A DNA stretch of 64,000 bases from Echinicola vietnamensis DSM 17526 (GCF_000325705.1 NC_019904.1:4590001-4654000), one strand, 5' to 3'. Numbered from the stretch's first letter, positions 43,046 to 53,600 are shown. A program made the numbers and translations. Notes: generated by a model from the letters alone, not told the origin.

Positions 43046-43224
43046 ACACATTCATAGCCATGGGTGAAGCCCATAGTAAATTACCCCATCCAACGTTTTC
43101 CGTTTTAGCCGCATTGACTGCCCTATTCCCTACAAATTCCCGCTAAAACCCATTCGTGCGGATAAAGGAAAACCATCGTATTAAAGGTGTAAAATTTTCT
43201 TTCATAAGAACATGTCAAAATTCA
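43046..43224. other. Repeat debris between the MITE-like copy 2 and repeat copy B
   Basis: A small hairpin ATGGG/CCCAT (about 43060-43072) of the CATAGCCATGGG type occurs here. CATAAGAACATGTCAAAATTC (43203-43223) copies the inner right part of repeat B without its last 25 bases. It thus seems to be the stump of a further element copy placed head to tail with copy B. Confidence 0.45.
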
Positions 43225-43921
43225 GGATCAAGCCGAAAAGTTGGGGGCATTTTACTCCATAATAAAAATTGTCAGTTCCCCCAGGGCAAACACTTTTAAA
43301 CTGTTAGTAAAGAGGTGTAAGCCTGAATTAAAGAACTTCAAGGGGCTAATAGCGATTTCCCTGATGGTTTGTCAAATGTGGCAAATGCTTTTAGTATTAA
43401 TTTCGTGTAGAGGAGCTATCATCCGTGCCGCTGGCACTCCTTCGGGAAGTTGGGGAGCCCTTAAGTTCCTGCGGATGAATCCGCAGGTTACAAAATTTAT
43501 CGTGCCGCAGGCACTTTGCCACGATGTGCACATTGGAAACCGCAGTAGCCTATGGTGCCGAATGGCGGAATAGGCTGAAAGAATGATTTGTTAATTTGGA
43601 TCGCACAAGTCGTCACGGCTATCTGCTCATGTATAGTGGTTGGCTTGGATGAGGTTATACCCTGCATATGCGCTAACAACTGGGCTTCCTGCCTAATCCG
43701 CCTTTGGCGGAGGGGCATATAGAAGGTCCAGGTTGTCACCTGCACCAACAATGATTACACACAAAAGGGTAAGTTCCGTAGGAACGGCAGATATAAATGC
43801 AAATAGGAACTTTTTTTTTAAAAGCGTTTGCCCTATTGAGGAAGTCCATCGTTTTAACGGTATGAAATTCTATTTCATAAGACCATGTCAAAATTCGTCC
43901 CCCAGAAATATTGCTTGATCC
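43225..43921 (+). repeat. Hairpin-rich repeat, copy B
   Basis: It is 697 bases long, in the same orientation as copy A (17715-18340). It starts GGATCAAGCCGAAAAG and ends CCCCCAGAAATATTGCTTGATCC. The same hairpins are present, including GTGCC/GGCAC, CCTGCGGAT/ATCCGCAGG and CCGCC/GGCGG. It has about 60 bases near its right end (43822-43880) that copy A lacks. A minus-strand ORF seen in both copies is broken here by a TAA, so it is not a gene. Confidence 0.75.
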
Positions 43922-43945
43922 CATTTGATCTCATAGAAAAAGAAA

Positions 43946-43974
43946 AGCGACTGTTCTCAAATAGAACAGTCGCT
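43946..43974 (-). terminator. Terminator downstream of the carbonic anhydrase gene
   Basis: AGCGACTGTTCT and AGAACAGTCGCT form a perfect 12-bp stem around CAAAT. On the minus strand a T-rich run follows. It is the only strong hairpin with T-run beyond the gene ending at 44167. The repeat copy B begins 25 bases farther on. Confidence 0.7.
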
Positions 43975-44166
43975 CTTTAACGTATAGTCTCGGTTTGATA
44001 AAGCACTAATGCCTTTGGGGCCGGTTCCGCCAAAGGTGGATAGATCACACTGGAAACGGCAACCGGTGCTTTAATGGAAGTGGAAATGGCTCAAAGCGGA
44101 GCGTATTACCACCACCTTGCCAAACGACCATCCCTTTTCATAAAATCAAACAGCTACTTATTGTGA

Positions 44167-44799
44167 TTACTTGAACATCTCTTTGGTCACGGTTACCTCT
44201 CCTGTCTCCACATCATAATACGCTCCGGCAAGTCCTATTTTGCCTTCATCGAAAAGCTCCTTTAGGACATCACTTTTTTCCAAAATCACATCCATGGTAT
44301 CCAAAACATTTTGTTTGGAAACTTCTTCCACGAATGCCGGATCGGTATGTTCTTTATCGGACTTTTGGCTGATCCTCTCAATGGAAGGATTCACTTTTTC
44401 CAATAACCCTGTTAGGTTTCCCATCTTTACTTCAGCACAGGCACCAGTAACGGCTCCGCACTTACTATGACCAAGGACTACGACCAACTTGGAGCCTGCT
44501 ACCTTACAGGCATACTCCATGCTGCCCAGAATGTCTTCATTGGCTACATTACCTGCAATCCGCACGCTGAAGATATCCCCCAATCCCTGATCAAAAATCA
44601 ACTCCGCAGAAGTCCGGCTATCGATGCAGCTCAGCACTATAGCAAAGGGCCACTGGCCATCACGGGTATCATTTACTTGGTTAAGAAGGTGTCTGTTTAA
44701 TTTCAAGTTGTTTACAAACCGTTCATTACCTTCTTTCAAAAAAGCCAATGCTTTTTGAGGAGTTACTGACGCTTGGGTTTCCGCAGTATGTGCTTTCAT
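44167..44799 (-). CDS. Beta-carbonic anhydrase
   Basis: The 210-residue enzyme interconverts CO2 and bicarbonate. Zinc ligands C58 (SCIDSR), H111 and C114 (GHSKCGAVTG) and the D60-R62 dyad are all present. No signal peptide is seen, so it is cytoplasmic. It lies 137 bases after the SulP gene on the same strand. A CO2-interconverting enzyme next to such a transporter suggests bicarbonate uptake. Confidence 0.93.
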   Translation of the reverse strand: MKAHTAETQASVTPQKALAFLKEGNERFVNNLKLNRHLLNQVNDTRDGQWPFAIVLSCIDSRTSAELIFDQGLGDIFSVRIAGNVANEDILGSMEYACKVAGSKLVVVLGHSKCGAVTGACAEVKMGNLTGLLEKVNPSIERISQKSDKEHTDPAFVEEVSKQNVLDTMDVILEKSDVLKELFDEGKIGLAGAYYDVETGEVTVTKEMFK

Positions 44800-44936
44800 A
44801 TTTTGGTTAGTTTATTTAAATAATACAAATATTTGGGTATTTCTACTTACAGGCCTGCATCACCGTGCATTAAAAAGGAAGCATTAAGCTTCCTTTTAGA
44901 TTTTGGCTGTCTCTGGACAGGTTCTGTAATACGAAT

Positions 44937-46583
44937 TTAATTATTTCCGTTAATTAAATCAGAAATCACCTCACGGTGTGAAGTACTTCCTTTTTTACGG
45001 TAATTGATGATGTTTTTGTGCTCGGTAGAAACATGATTGGATTCATCCATGTCATTTTCAAGGTTATAGGCATCCTTAAAGCCTACCAATTTTACGGATA
45101 TTTCCCTTTCTGGAGCTTGGATTTTTTTGAATTCCCGAATAAGCTCTAGCACGTCATGCGCCACATAAACGGTATCTGAAGCATCAATGACCACTCTTGC
45201 CCCATTAGGGATATGATTTAAGGTCTGCTTGATGGCTGCTTTGTTCAGGAAAGACACCTCTTGGGCCAGGTCCACATGGATCACGTCCCCGTCTTGATAA
45301 CCTTCCTTATTGAAATAGTATACGCGTCTTGCATTTCCTCTAAGGATAAAGAAAACACTGATCACAAGCCCCAACGCTACTCCTTTCAGAAGATCCAAAA
45401 ACACGACCCCTGTAAGGGTGGCGATAAATGGAATAAACTGGTACTTTCCTTGGTTCCAGAAGTACTTGAAGGTAGCTGGGTTGGCCAACTTAAACCCGAT
45501 CATCAGCAAGATGGCCGCCAGGGTGGCCAACGGAATCTTATTTAGGATAAACGGAATGGTCAACACACTGATCAGCAAGAAAAAGCCATGGATTACCGCT
45601 GACATTTTTGATTTTGCTCCAGAGTTCACATTGGCGGTGGTTCTTACCACTACTGAGGTCATGGGAAGTCCTCCGATCATTCCACTGATAATATTACCGA
45701 TACCTTGGGCTTTTAGCTCTACATTGGTATTGGTTACCCGCTTCATGGGATCCATTCGATCTGCCGCTTCAATACATAATAGCGTTTCAATAGAAGCCAC
45801 CACGGCTATTGTAGCGGCCACAATCCACACTTCAGGATTACCGATCTCTGCAAACTGCGGCATGGTGATCAAACCTTTAAATTCTTCTGGAGTAGTCGGT
45901 ACAGGAAGGCTTACCAAGTACTTCTCTCCTATTGCGAGGGCGCTGCCACTCATGATAAAAAGCTCATTGACGATAACACCAGCTACTACTGCCACAAGTG
46001 CAGGAGGTACGAGTTTTAGACGCTTAAGGGCGGGGACACTCCCCCATGCGATCAAGATAAATAATGAAACTGCCGTCACCAGTATCACTCCCATTTTCAT
46101 GTCCATAAAGGAAGCCGCCAATCCCGTGAAAATGTCTAGACCAGAACCTACTTCAGCATCTGATCCAAGCGCTACAGGCACTTGTTTCAAAAATATGATG
46201 ACACCGATACCGGCCAACATGCCGGTTATGACATTACTTGGGATGTAATTGGAAATGCTTCCTGCTTTAAGAAAACCAAGGACAAGCTGCATCAAACCGG
46301 CCAATACCACTGCCACCAGAAAAATCTGGAAACCTCCCAAATCCTGAATGGCTACAATTACAATGGCCGTCAATCCTGCTGCTGGTCCTGACACACTTAC
46401 ATGGGATTGGCTCAGCAGTCCTACCACGATACCGCCCACAATGCCCGTGATTATCCCAGAGAATAATGGGGCTCCAGAAGCCAAGGCAATGCCCAAACAT
46501 AACGGAAGGGCGACTAAGAAGACTACCAGTCCCGATGGAATATCTGATCTAAGGTTTGCAAAGAGATTTTTCACCTTTGTCAT
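44937..46583 (-). CDS. SulP-family anion transporter with STAS domain
   Basis: This 548-residue protein from ATG 46583 has an N-terminal core of about 12-14 membrane segments (DIPSGLVVFLVALPLCLGIALASGAP is the SulP signature, GPAAGLTAI the anion-binding region). A cytoplasmic STAS domain from about residue 430 (GDVIHVDLAQEVSFLNKAAI, VVIDASDTVYV) follows. SulP members move sulfate, bicarbonate or dicarboxylates; the carbonic anhydrase next door favours bicarbonate (BicA-like). An upstream extension to 46661 is open but lacks membrane features. Confidence 0.9.
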   Translation of the reverse strand: MTKVKNLFANLRSDIPSGLVVFLVALPLCLGIALASGAPLFSGIITGIVGGIVVGLLSQSHVSVSGPAAGLTAIVIVAIQDLGGFQIFLVAVVLAGLMQLVLGFLKAGSISNYIPSNVITGMLAGIGVIIFLKQVPVALGSDAEVGSGLDIFTGLAASFMDMKMGVILVTAVSLFILIAWGSVPALKRLKLVPPALVAVVAGVIVNELFIMSGSALAIGEKYLVSLPVPTTPEEFKGLITMPQFAEIGNPEVWIVAATIAVVASIETLLCIEAADRMDPMKRVTNTNVELKAQGIGNIISGMIGGLPMTSVVVRTTANVNSGAKSKMSAVIHGFFLLISVLTIPFILNKIPLATLAAILLMIGFKLANPATFKYFWNQGKYQFIPFIATLTGVVFLDLLKGVALGLVISVFFILRGNARRVYYFNKEGYQDGDVIHVDLAQEVSFLNKAAIKQTLNHIPNGARVVIDASDTVYVAHDVLELIREFKKIQAPEREISVKLVGFKDAYNLENDMDESNHVSTEHKNIINYRKKGSTSHREVISDLINGNN

Positions 46584-46715
46584 AAAATTTATTCGTTTTG
46601 ATTTTTTTAGTAATCGATTGATTTGCGCCAATAAAGAGCTCAGCACACTGCTGCCACGCATGATTGCAAACAGCTTGAGGCACGGAAATTCAGTACCTAA
46701 AGGAACGAGTAAAAC

Positions 46716-47033
46716 TTAAGAGAATTCGGGAGGTGGGCAAAATTGGTCGCCCATGACAAAGGCATAATCACTTTCCAAATGAAACCTTGGACTGATTTCT
46801 TCATCGGCCAAGATCATTGATAATGCCATCATTTCATTTCGCTTAAAAAATGTTGATTTTTCAGTTTTGTGGTTTTCAGCATTTTCTTCCTCTTCCACCA
46901 CAGAATAAAACATGGACACATCAGTCTTTGCATCTATAATCGTGACGACTATAGGTGTAAAGATAAATCCAGTGAACAATACCATTAACAGTATTGCTAG
47001 ATTTTTTCTGATATGTGTGTTACAAATTTTCAA
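46716..47033 (-). CDS. Small membrane protein upstream of the SulP gene
   Basis: The protein has one hydrophobic segment (LAILLMVLFTGFIFTPIVV) and then an acidic, soluble tail of about 75 residues ending GDQFCPPPEFS. The frame opens at a TTG at 47069 that lies inside the -7 promoter box, so the true start must be downstream: TTG 47033 (giving 105 residues) or ATG 46985. No family is recognised. The position suggests that it is co-transcribed with the SulP and carbonic anhydrase genes. Confidence 0.5.
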   Translation of the reverse strand: MKICNTHIRKNLAILLMVLFTGFIFTPIVVTIIDAKTDVSMFYSVVEEEENAENHKTEKSTFFKRNEMMALSMILADEEISPRFHLESDYAFVMGDQFCPPPEFS

Positions 47034-47066
47034 AATAGTTGACAAAACTGCCGTAATCTTATACGT

Positions 47067-47096
47067 CAAAAATAGCGAAAAGTTTGGGGATTCAAT
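47067..47096 (-). promoter_or_regulatory. Candidate promoter of the small membrane protein/SulP/carbonic anhydrase genes
   Basis: On the minus strand ATTG (47096-47093) is followed after 18 bases by TATTTTTG (47074-47067), a perfect TAnnTTTG box. Spacing is one or two bases below the usual 19-21. It would start transcription near 47059. Confidence 0.45.
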
Positions 47097-47422
47097 AACC
47101 TTCGGCGGTTTATGATTCGGTATTTTATAGCGATAGTGAAATTTTTAGTAAAAGAAGCCTTTATTTTTACACCACTGGTTTTGGCTATCAATCGGTTAGC
47201 CACATAATCCTAAACACCTTGCTTTTTTTACCTGAACTCCCTTTTCATCTGGCGACATGGCCTGAGGAAAAGGAAGCATGATTTTCTACCAACAAAAGGG
47301 GTTTCTTTTGGTAAGAAATGCGCGCGAGTTGGCCGATACTCCATCGACCAGCGGTCCAAAACATGGGATGCTTTCACTGTTCCCCAATACCAACTGAAAG
47401 TCACCCCTACACAAAGGGTGGC
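47097..47422. other. Intergenic stretch with no recognised feature
   Basis: There is no protein-like ORF, strong hairpin or repeat shared with other parts of the window. It lies between the start of the small membrane protein gene and the stop of the aldo/keto reductase gene. Confidence 0.4.
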
Positions 47423-48319
47423 TCATCGATGGGCTTCATAAAAATTGGGCTTCAGGTCAGCTTTGAGCTGCTGGATAATGCCATCTACCGCTGGCCCCGC
47501 TTCTAATGCTTCCATCGTGCTCAACAGCTGCTCGTATGTTCGAATGCCAGAAACAACAGTTGTCACCGCCGCATGTGCCAACGGGTACTTTAACGCTACT
47601 TGCTGAACAGTTTCTTGGTTTTTGCTCAGCGTCATCAGCTTTTCCTTCACCTGGCGAACATCTTTTTCCGACCAGTCTAAATATTCCTTGGCAGGTTTAT
47701 CCAGCAACATCCCCTTGGCGTATCCTCCGCGCACCAAGACACTGATGCCGTTTTGTTCCAGCAAGTCCAAGACGGATTCTTCCGGTCTTCTGTCTAACAA
47801 ACTATATTGCAGCATCACTCCTGCTATGTTTGATTTTTCCACATACTGGCGGATGACATTGGGGCGTATGGAAGAAATGCCATATTCTCGGATTTTCCCC
47901 TGGGATTTGAGCAATTCAAAGGCTTCAATAGTTTCATCAATCGGGTCATCCAAGGTTCCCCCGTGCAGTTGGTAAAGATCAATATAGTCGGTCTTCAACC
48001 GCTTGAGGCTCTTATCGACGGCCTTGAGGATATAGGATTTCCGGGGGTTCCAATCCCAGCCGCTTCCATCAGCCCGTAACTCGTTTCCCACTTTGGTGGC
48101 CAGCACCACATCTTGACGAAGCCCTTTCAGCGCCTCTCCCACGACTTTCTCATTTTCGCCTGCATCATACAGGTCTGCCGTATCAAAATAATTGATGCCG
48201 TGCTCAATAGCTTGGTGAATGAGTTGTATATTTTCCTTCTTGCTCCCCTTCAGGGACATACAGCCAAACGAAACCTCACTGATTTTGATGTTTGATTTTC
48301 CTAACTGGTTATAATGCAT
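47423..48319 (-). CDS. Aldo/keto reductase
   Basis: The 298-residue TIM-barrel NADPH-dependent oxidoreductase has the catalytic tetrad D46 (FDTADLYD), Y51, K76 (LATKVG) and H119 (YQLHGG). The N-terminal MHYNQLGKSNIKISEVSFG is typical. It is slightly shorter than most members (about 320). Substrates would be aldehydes or ketones. It lies 15 bases after the second reductase gene, so they form an operon. Confidence 0.9.
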   Translation of the reverse strand: MHYNQLGKSNIKISEVSFGCMSLKGSKKENIQLIHQAIEHGINYFDTADLYDAGENEKVVGEALKGLRQDVVLATKVGNELRADGSGWDWNPRKSYILKAVDKSLKRLKTDYIDLYQLHGGTLDDPIDETIEAFELLKSQGKIREYGISSIRPNVIRQYVEKSNIAGVMLQYSLLDRRPEESVLDLLEQNGISVLVRGGYAKGMLLDKPAKEYLDWSEKDVRQVKEKLMTLSKNQETVQQVALKYPLAHAAVTTVVSGIRTYEQLLSTMEALEAGPAVDGIIQQLKADLKPNFYEAHR

Positions 48320-48334
48320 AAATGCTTGTTTTAA

Positions 48335-49321
48335 TTACCACAAATGATGTACATCGGGTTTGATATATTGTGCATAGACTGCTTTAACAGCCTCCATTTG
48401 CTGAGCGGTCAAGGCAGGTAAGGCCGATGCAAGCAGGTTGGCCTTTACCTGGGATGGCCGAGATGCTCCTGGGATGACCGTACTTACTTGGTCAAACATC
48501 AAAATCCAACGTAAAGCCCAAGCCGCCAAAGGTTCCTCTTCTCCCAAAACATCCTTGAGTGCAGCTACTGCTTCCAGTCCCTTCTCAAAATCCACTCCGG
48601 AAAATGTCTCTCCTTTATCAAAAGCTTGTCCTTCTCTATTGAAATGACGGTGGTCATTTTTATCAAACACCCTTTCACGGTCCATCTTTCCACTGAGAAG
48701 GCCGCTGGCCAAAGGCACCCGAACGATAACACCCACATCTTTGGCTTTGGCTAGTTCAAAAAAGCTGTCGGCTGGCTTTTGACGAAACATGTTGAAGATG
48801 ATCTGCACCGTTTTCACATTGGGGTAATTCAGCGCCAACTCCGCTTCCGTTACCTTTTCCACACTTACGCCGAGATGCTTGATTTTCCCTTCTTCCTTTA
48901 ACCGATCAAACAGCTCAAAAATCTCGTCCCGCCGGTACACGGCCGTGGGTGGACAGTGGAGTTGGATCAGATCCAACGTTTCTATTCCAATGTTCTTCAG
49001 GCTTGCTTCCACGTATTTCCGAAGAGCTTCAGGGGTATATCCTTCACTCACATGAGGGTTTATCTGCCTGCCACATTTACTGGCCACGTAGAGCTGTTCG
49101 CTTCGTTCCTTGAGCAGCCTGCCTACCGCCGCTTCACTTTTTCCATCATCATAGACATCTGCGGTATCGATGAAGTTTACACCACCATCGACGGCTTCAT
49201 GCAAGATCTTGGCTGCAGCTTTTTCATCAAAGCCTCCTCCCCAGCCGCCACCTACTTGCCAGGTGCCAAGTGAAACTTCTGAAACCTCGATGTCGGTACC
49301 TCCTAGTTTTCTATAATTCAT
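48335..49321 (-). CDS. Aldo/keto reductase
   Basis: The 328-residue protein has the same fold. Catalytic residues are D52 (IDTADVYDDG), Y57, K82 (VASKCG) and H122 (LIQLHCPP). It is only about a third identical by eye to the downstream reductase, so the pair is not a recent duplication. It is the first gene of the two-gene operon. No regulator is adjacent. Confidence 0.9.
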   Translation of the reverse strand: MNYRKLGGTDIEVSEVSLGTWQVGGGWGGGFDEKAAAKILHEAVDGGVNFIDTADVYDDGKSEAAVGRLLKERSEQLYVASKCGRQINPHVSEGYTPEALRKYVEASLKNIGIETLDLIQLHCPPTAVYRRDEIFELFDRLKEEGKIKHLGVSVEKVTEAELALNYPNVKTVQIIFNMFRQKPADSFFELAKAKDVGVIVRVPLASGLLSGKMDRERVFDKNDHRHFNREGQAFDKGETFSGVDFEKGLEAVAALKDVLGEEEPLAAWALRWILMFDQVSTVIPGASRPSQVKANLLASALPALTAQQMEAVKAVYAQYIKPDVHHLW

Positions 49322-49496
49322 ATGACTGATATTTTATCCTTTTTTTATACATTAGCAAAGTAAACACTAATAAAATTCAATTATATAGCATGAATAAGCA
49401 ATTATGTTTATTTGTCGGTTAATGACCCAAAGATGTTTAAGTAATTCCTGAATAACCACTTATTTTTTCAATTAAATTGAAGATATAAAAACAACT

Positions 49497-49889
49497 ATGA
49501 AAACCAGAAGATCATTTCTTAATCGATTGGGGGTAATTGGTACGAGCCTTTTTCTCCCGTTAAGCGCCAAAGCAGCTCCTGCTAAAGACTTGTTGATCCA
49601 TCAGGTCTATTTTTGGCTCAAAGACCCAGAAAAGGACATGAAAAGCTTCCTCAAGGGCTGCGAAGACCTTATCAAAATTGACAGCATCAAGAAGGCTTAT
49701 ATTGGTAAACCCGCAGCCACTGCCAGAAGGGAAGCTGTGGACCATTCCTTTCATGTGTCGCTTACCGTGCATTTTAGGACCATGGAAGACCATAATATTT
49801 ACCAAATTCATGAAACGCACAAAAAATTCATTGCCAAGCATGAAGAAAAATGGAAAAAGGTGCAGGTCTACGACACCAAAATAGAATAG
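49497..49889 (+). CDS. Exported Dabb-family (stress-responsive barrel) protein
   Basis: This 130-residue protein has an N-terminal twin-arginine-like signal (RRSFLNRLGVIGTSLFLPL, cut near AKA). The rest is one dimeric alpha/beta barrel module: LLIHQVYFWLKD, AYIGKPAATA, HSFHVSLTVHF and HKKFIAKHE. Family members are dimeric and mostly of unknown function; one group acts in hydroxynitrile or polyketide chemistry. Export through the Tat route would be unusual and hints at a folded or cofactor-bound protein, although no cofactor motif is seen. Confidence 0.75.
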   Translation: MKTRRSFLNRLGVIGTSLFLPLSAKAAPAKDLLIHQVYFWLKDPEKDMKSFLKGCEDLIKIDSIKKAYIGKPAATARREAVDHSFHVSLTVHFRTMEDHNIYQIHETHKKFIAKHEEKWKKVQVYDTKIE

Positions 49890-49946
49890 CCATTCCCCTG
49901 TTTACCAACCAGTTCGTCGATTAATAACCCCTAGAAAAAATTCTCG

Positions 49947-52673
49947 ATGAAACTTCTTCGTTTCATATTGATCCTTCAGCTCATTTCGATGATGCCATTC
50001 TCTGAGGCGATGTCCTTTCAGGTCAATTCGCCGCACTTGGCCTTATCGTTGGAAGGTAAAATTGATAGCCTGAACAATTGGGCTGAAAAAAACATTGAGA
50101 AAGATACCCAGAAAGCCCTTGACAATTCCATCATAGCACTCGATCAAGCCCGAAAAATCAACTACAGCTTAGGCGAAGCAGAAAGCATGATCAATCTGGG
50201 CTGGATCTATTTCCGGATGAACCAGTATGCCATGGCCATTGAGTATGCGTTCAAGGGCCACCAAAGCATCGTTCCGCTGAACAACCAGCGGCTATTGGTC
50301 AAGTCTCTACTGAATATTGGCGCTATTTATAGCGGAAGCACCGACCAACTTGAGGATGCGCTGGGATATTTTAAACAGGCTTATGAAAAAAGTAAGCCCC
50401 TAAATGACAGTATGCTTACCGGAAGGGCGCTAAACAATATTGCTTGGATTTTGACCCAAATGGGCAACTATGGAGAGGCCCGAGACCTGATCACTCCTTA
50501 CATTAAAAAAGGGAGCAATCAATTTCTTTCATCCTTTGCCCATAGGACGCTGGGGGATATCAATGTGGCAGAAGGGGATACAACAGCAGCTATTGGGAAC
50601 TACACCGCATGCTACAATATCCTGAAAAACGAGAACGCTTACTACTTCACCACAGTAAGTGTCATCATCCGACTGTCCCGCTTATATTTAGCTTCTGGCC
50701 AGTATTATATGGCTAAGCGCTACTTGGACATAGGCAAGACCATCAGCACCCGAAACCAGTATCGGGAGCATATGATGGAGATCAACCAAATGTATGCCCA
50801 CTATTATGAAGCATTGGGAAATTGGAAGCAAGCCCTCAATTACCAAAAAGAATATACCGCCTTGGAAGACAGCCTCCATGGTGAGCTGAATGCCAAAAGC
50901 ATGGGCAAGTTGGAAGCACAGTTTGACTTTGACCAGCGCTTGGACGCCATCAATACCGAAATGGCCCTGAACGAAAAACTCATCAATGAAAAACTGCAGC
51001 AACAAATCTTCAAAAGGAACATTTTTCTCATTGGTTTTATCCTGATGATTATCCTGGCCACGTTCATCCTGTTTAGCACTTACAGGATCAGAAAGGCCAA
51101 ACAGCAGGCAGAATCGGCCAACCGGGCAAAATCGGACTTTATCAGCAGCATGAGCCACGAAATCAGGACTCCCCTAAACGGTGTCATCGGCTTTTCAGAC
51201 CTGCTCAGCTCCACCAGCTTGGACGCCAGCCAAAGACAATACATCAACCTCATCAACCAATCAGCAAAGTCTTTGATGGAAATCGTCAACGATATTCTGG
51301 ACTTCTCCAAAATAGAAGCCGGCAAGCTTGAAATAGAAAAGGCTCCCACAGAAATGTATGCCTTGGGAATTGAGGCCGTTAACCTGATTGCTTTTCATGC
51401 CCACAAGAAAAAACTCGAACTGATCTTGGATATCGACGAGGACATCCCCTTCTCTGTGATGGCCGACCAGCTTAGGCTAAAACAAATCCTGATCAACCTC
51501 TTGGGCAATGCGGTGAAATTTACCTCAAAAGGTGAAATCATCCTGAAAATATCCTATGTAAGGTCGCTTCCAAACGGGGAAGCCACCATCCGGTTTATGG
51601 TAAAAGACACCGGAACAGGGATTAACAAAAAGAACCAGGCCAAAATATTCAGTGCCTTTACCCAAGAAGATTCTTCCACTAGCCGCAAATTTGGTGGAAC
51701 CGGACTTGGTCTGGCCATTTCCAAAAAATTACTGGAAATGATGGATAGCCAAATCCATTTGGAAAGTGAAATGGGTAAAGGCAGTACATTTTGGTTTGAC
51801 CTGGATCTTGTCGTGCTCAAGAAGAATGCCGAGGAAGTCCCTTCTACCCTACTATCCAATCGTCAGGTTCTTGTCATCGATGATAACAAGCGCCATCGTC
51901 AAGTCATCAGCACGATTATTAGAAGACTCAAGGGTACCTCCAAATTGGCGAAAAATGATGCGCAAGCCCAGTCATTATTGGAAAAAGAAGGTCCTTTTGA
52001 CCTGATCTTGATCAATCAAAGCCTCTACAGCATTGATGGCATTTCATTGATCAAAAAACTCCAAGAAAACACCCTGATTCCTGAGACGACCAAGGTCATC
52101 CTCATGCACAACGCTTTTGTACGGGACGCCACCCTTCCAGAACACGTGGATGCTTTTCTTATCAAACCCTTTAAGAAACCTGATTTTCTGGACATTGCAC
52201 AGAAGCTATTCAATACTGAGCCCGTGCATGAAGTAAGCTCAACTATATTGCCCCAGCCAAATGACCTTAAAGAACTCGAAGTCATATCCCCTACTTTTTT
52301 AATTGCAGAAGACAATATGGTCAATATGATCCTGACCAAAAAGCTGCTTCGTTCCCTCGTGCCAAAATCAACTATTTTGGAGGCCAAAAACGGAAAGCAG
52401 GCGGTGGAAGTGTTCCAAAACAATGAAGTGGACATGATCTTTATGGATATCCAAATGCCCGTGCTAAATGGCTATGAAGCCACCCAAAAGATTCGTGAAA
52501 TCGAAGGTACTGACAGGCATACTCCGATCATTGCCCTGACAGCCGGAATCTTGAACAATGAAAAACAAAAAAGTCAAACGGCAGGCCTCGACGACTTTAC
52601 CGCAAAACCAATGGACAAAGAAGCCATCACCAAAATACTGCTCCACCACCTCACCCAGAAAGTGGGGAGCTGA
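49947..52673 (+). CDS. Hybrid sensor histidine kinase with TPR sensor and two receiver domains
   Basis: The 908-residue protein has a signal peptide, a periplasmic TPR region (residues about 40-330: repeats such as [14 protein letters not shown]), a membrane helix (about 351-372, [18 protein letters not shown]) and a HisKA dimerisation helix with H404 ([15 protein letters not shown]). An HATPase domain follows ([25 protein letters not shown]). The first receiver has the phospho-acceptor Asp replaced by N690 (LILINQSL); the second is intact with D834 (IFMDIQMP). Only the second can take up phosphate. No output regulator is adjacent. The TPR part suggests a peptide or protein signal. Confidence 0.92.
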   Translation: MKLLRFILILQLISMMPFSEAMSFQVNSPHLALSLEGKIDSLNNWAEKNIEKDTQKALDNSIIALDQARKINYSLGEAESMINLGWIYFRMNQYAMAIEYAFKGHQSIVPLNNQRLLVKSLLNIGAIYSGSTDQLEDALGYFKQAYEKSKPLNDSMLTGRALNNIAWILTQMGNYGEARDLITPYIKKGSNQFLSSFAHRTLGDINVAEGDTTAAIGNYTACYNILKNENAYYFTTVSVIIRLSRLYLASGQYYMAKRYLDIGKTISTRNQYREHMMEINQMYAHYYEALGNWKQALNYQKEYTALEDSLHGELNAKSMGKLEAQFDFDQRLDAINTEMALNEKLINEKLQQQIFKRNIFLIGFILMIILATFILFSTYRIRKAKQQAESANRAKSDFISSMSHEIRTPLNGVIGFSDLLSSTSLDASQRQYINLINQSAKSLMEIVNDILDFSKIEAGKLEIEKAPTEMYALGIEAVNLIAFHAHKKKLELILDIDEDIPFSVMADQLRLKQILINLLGNAVKFTSKGEIILKISYVRSLPNGEATIRFMVKDTGTGINKKNQAKIFSAFTQEDSSTSRKFGGTGLGLAISKKLLEMMDSQIHLESEMGKGSTFWFDLDLVVLKKNAEEVPSTLLSNRQVLVIDDNKRHRQVISTIIRRLKGTSKLAKNDAQAQSLLEKEGPFDLILINQSLYSIDGISLIKKLQENTLIPETTKVILMHNAFVRDATLPEHVDAFLIKPFKKPDFLDIAQKLFNTEPVHEVSSTILPQPNDLKELEVISPTFLIAEDNMVNMILTKKLLRSLVPKSTILEAKNGKQAVEVFQNNEVDMIFMDIQMPVLNGYEATQKIREIEGTDRHTPIIALTAGILNNEKQKSQTAGLDDFTAKPMDKEAITKILLHHLTQKVGS

Positions 52674-52837
52674 CAGTGCATTTTATCTCTTTGGCTACAT
52701 CCAAATATCCCTAATCAAGCAAGAAGACCACCAGCGTGAAATCATCGGGCACTCTAAGGCCCTTAACTTCGCACTGACTGTCATCTGCTTTAATTCCTTA
52801 CACGAAATGGCATTGATGGCAAAAAAGCTTCCTTAAA

Positions 52838-53380
52838 TCAAGAGGTCACTTTTTCCACCACCAAATTGTGGTTGGTGTAGATGCAGATATCTGCAGCTAT
52901 CGTCAGGCTCTCCCTTACCATTTCCTCTGCTGTAAGCTGCGTGGCAAACTTTTTGAACGCTCTGGCCGCGGACTGGGCATACATACTCCCAGAGCCTATC
53001 GTCGCAATTTCCATATCCGGTTCGATCACATCTCCTGTCCCGGAAATGATCAGCACATCATCAGCGTCTGCGACGATCATCATCGCCTCCAATTTACTCA
53101 GCATACGGTCGGTGCGCCATTCTTTGGCCAATTCTACCGCCGCCCTTTTCATATTATTTCCGTAGGCTCCCAGCTTTTCTTCGAATTTTTCCAACAGCGT
53201 AAATGCATCCGCTGTGGAACCTGCAAATCCCGTGACTATTTTTCCGCCTTGGAGTTTCCTCACTTTATTGACACTGCTCTTGGCCACGGTATTGCCCAAC
53301 GTGGCCTGGCCGTCCGCACCAATGACTACTTCACCGTTATGTTTGATCGCCACTACCGTAGTGGATCTTAATTTTTCCAT
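52838..53380 (-). CDS. hslV: HslV peptidase subunit of the HslUV protease
   Basis: This 180-residue N-terminal-nucleophile hydrolase has TTVVAIKHNGEVVIGADGQAT, where the first Thr is the catalytic residue, aligning with Thr2 of the E. coli protein, plus GSTADAFTL and the family end CIYTNHNLVVE. The predicted chain starts MEKLRS before the Thr, so a six-residue propeptide must be removed, or the start is different. An in-frame extension to 53449 is less likely. The ATPase partner hslU is not in the window. Confidence 0.93.
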   Translation of the reverse strand: MEKLRSTTVVAIKHNGEVVIGADGQATLGNTVAKSSVNKVRKLQGGKIVTGFAGSTADAFTLLEKFEEKLGAYGNNMKRAAVELAKEWRTDRMLSKLEAMMIVADADDVLIISGTGDVIEPDMEIATIGSGSMYAQSAARAFKKFATQLTAEEMVRESLTIAADICIYTNHNLVVEKVTS

Positions 53381-53600
53381 GTCTTGTTCTATTGTATTGC
53401 TAAAATATGAATATGCTTTCTGCTTTATAATTCCCAAATGATCCTGCATGTAGCCTTCAACATTGCGGCATCACTTTCCATGACCGGATCATCTGCGTTC
53501 ACAACAAGGAACAACATCCACACCCAAAAATAATTTGCCATGCGAAACCGTCGTCCTTGCATAAAACTTCATCCGAATGGGACAAAAACCATACTAAAGG

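Noticed and set aside
46584..46661. N-terminal extension of the SulP transporter
   Set aside because: The added 26 residues lack membrane character and the ATG at 46583 gives the usual N-terminus.
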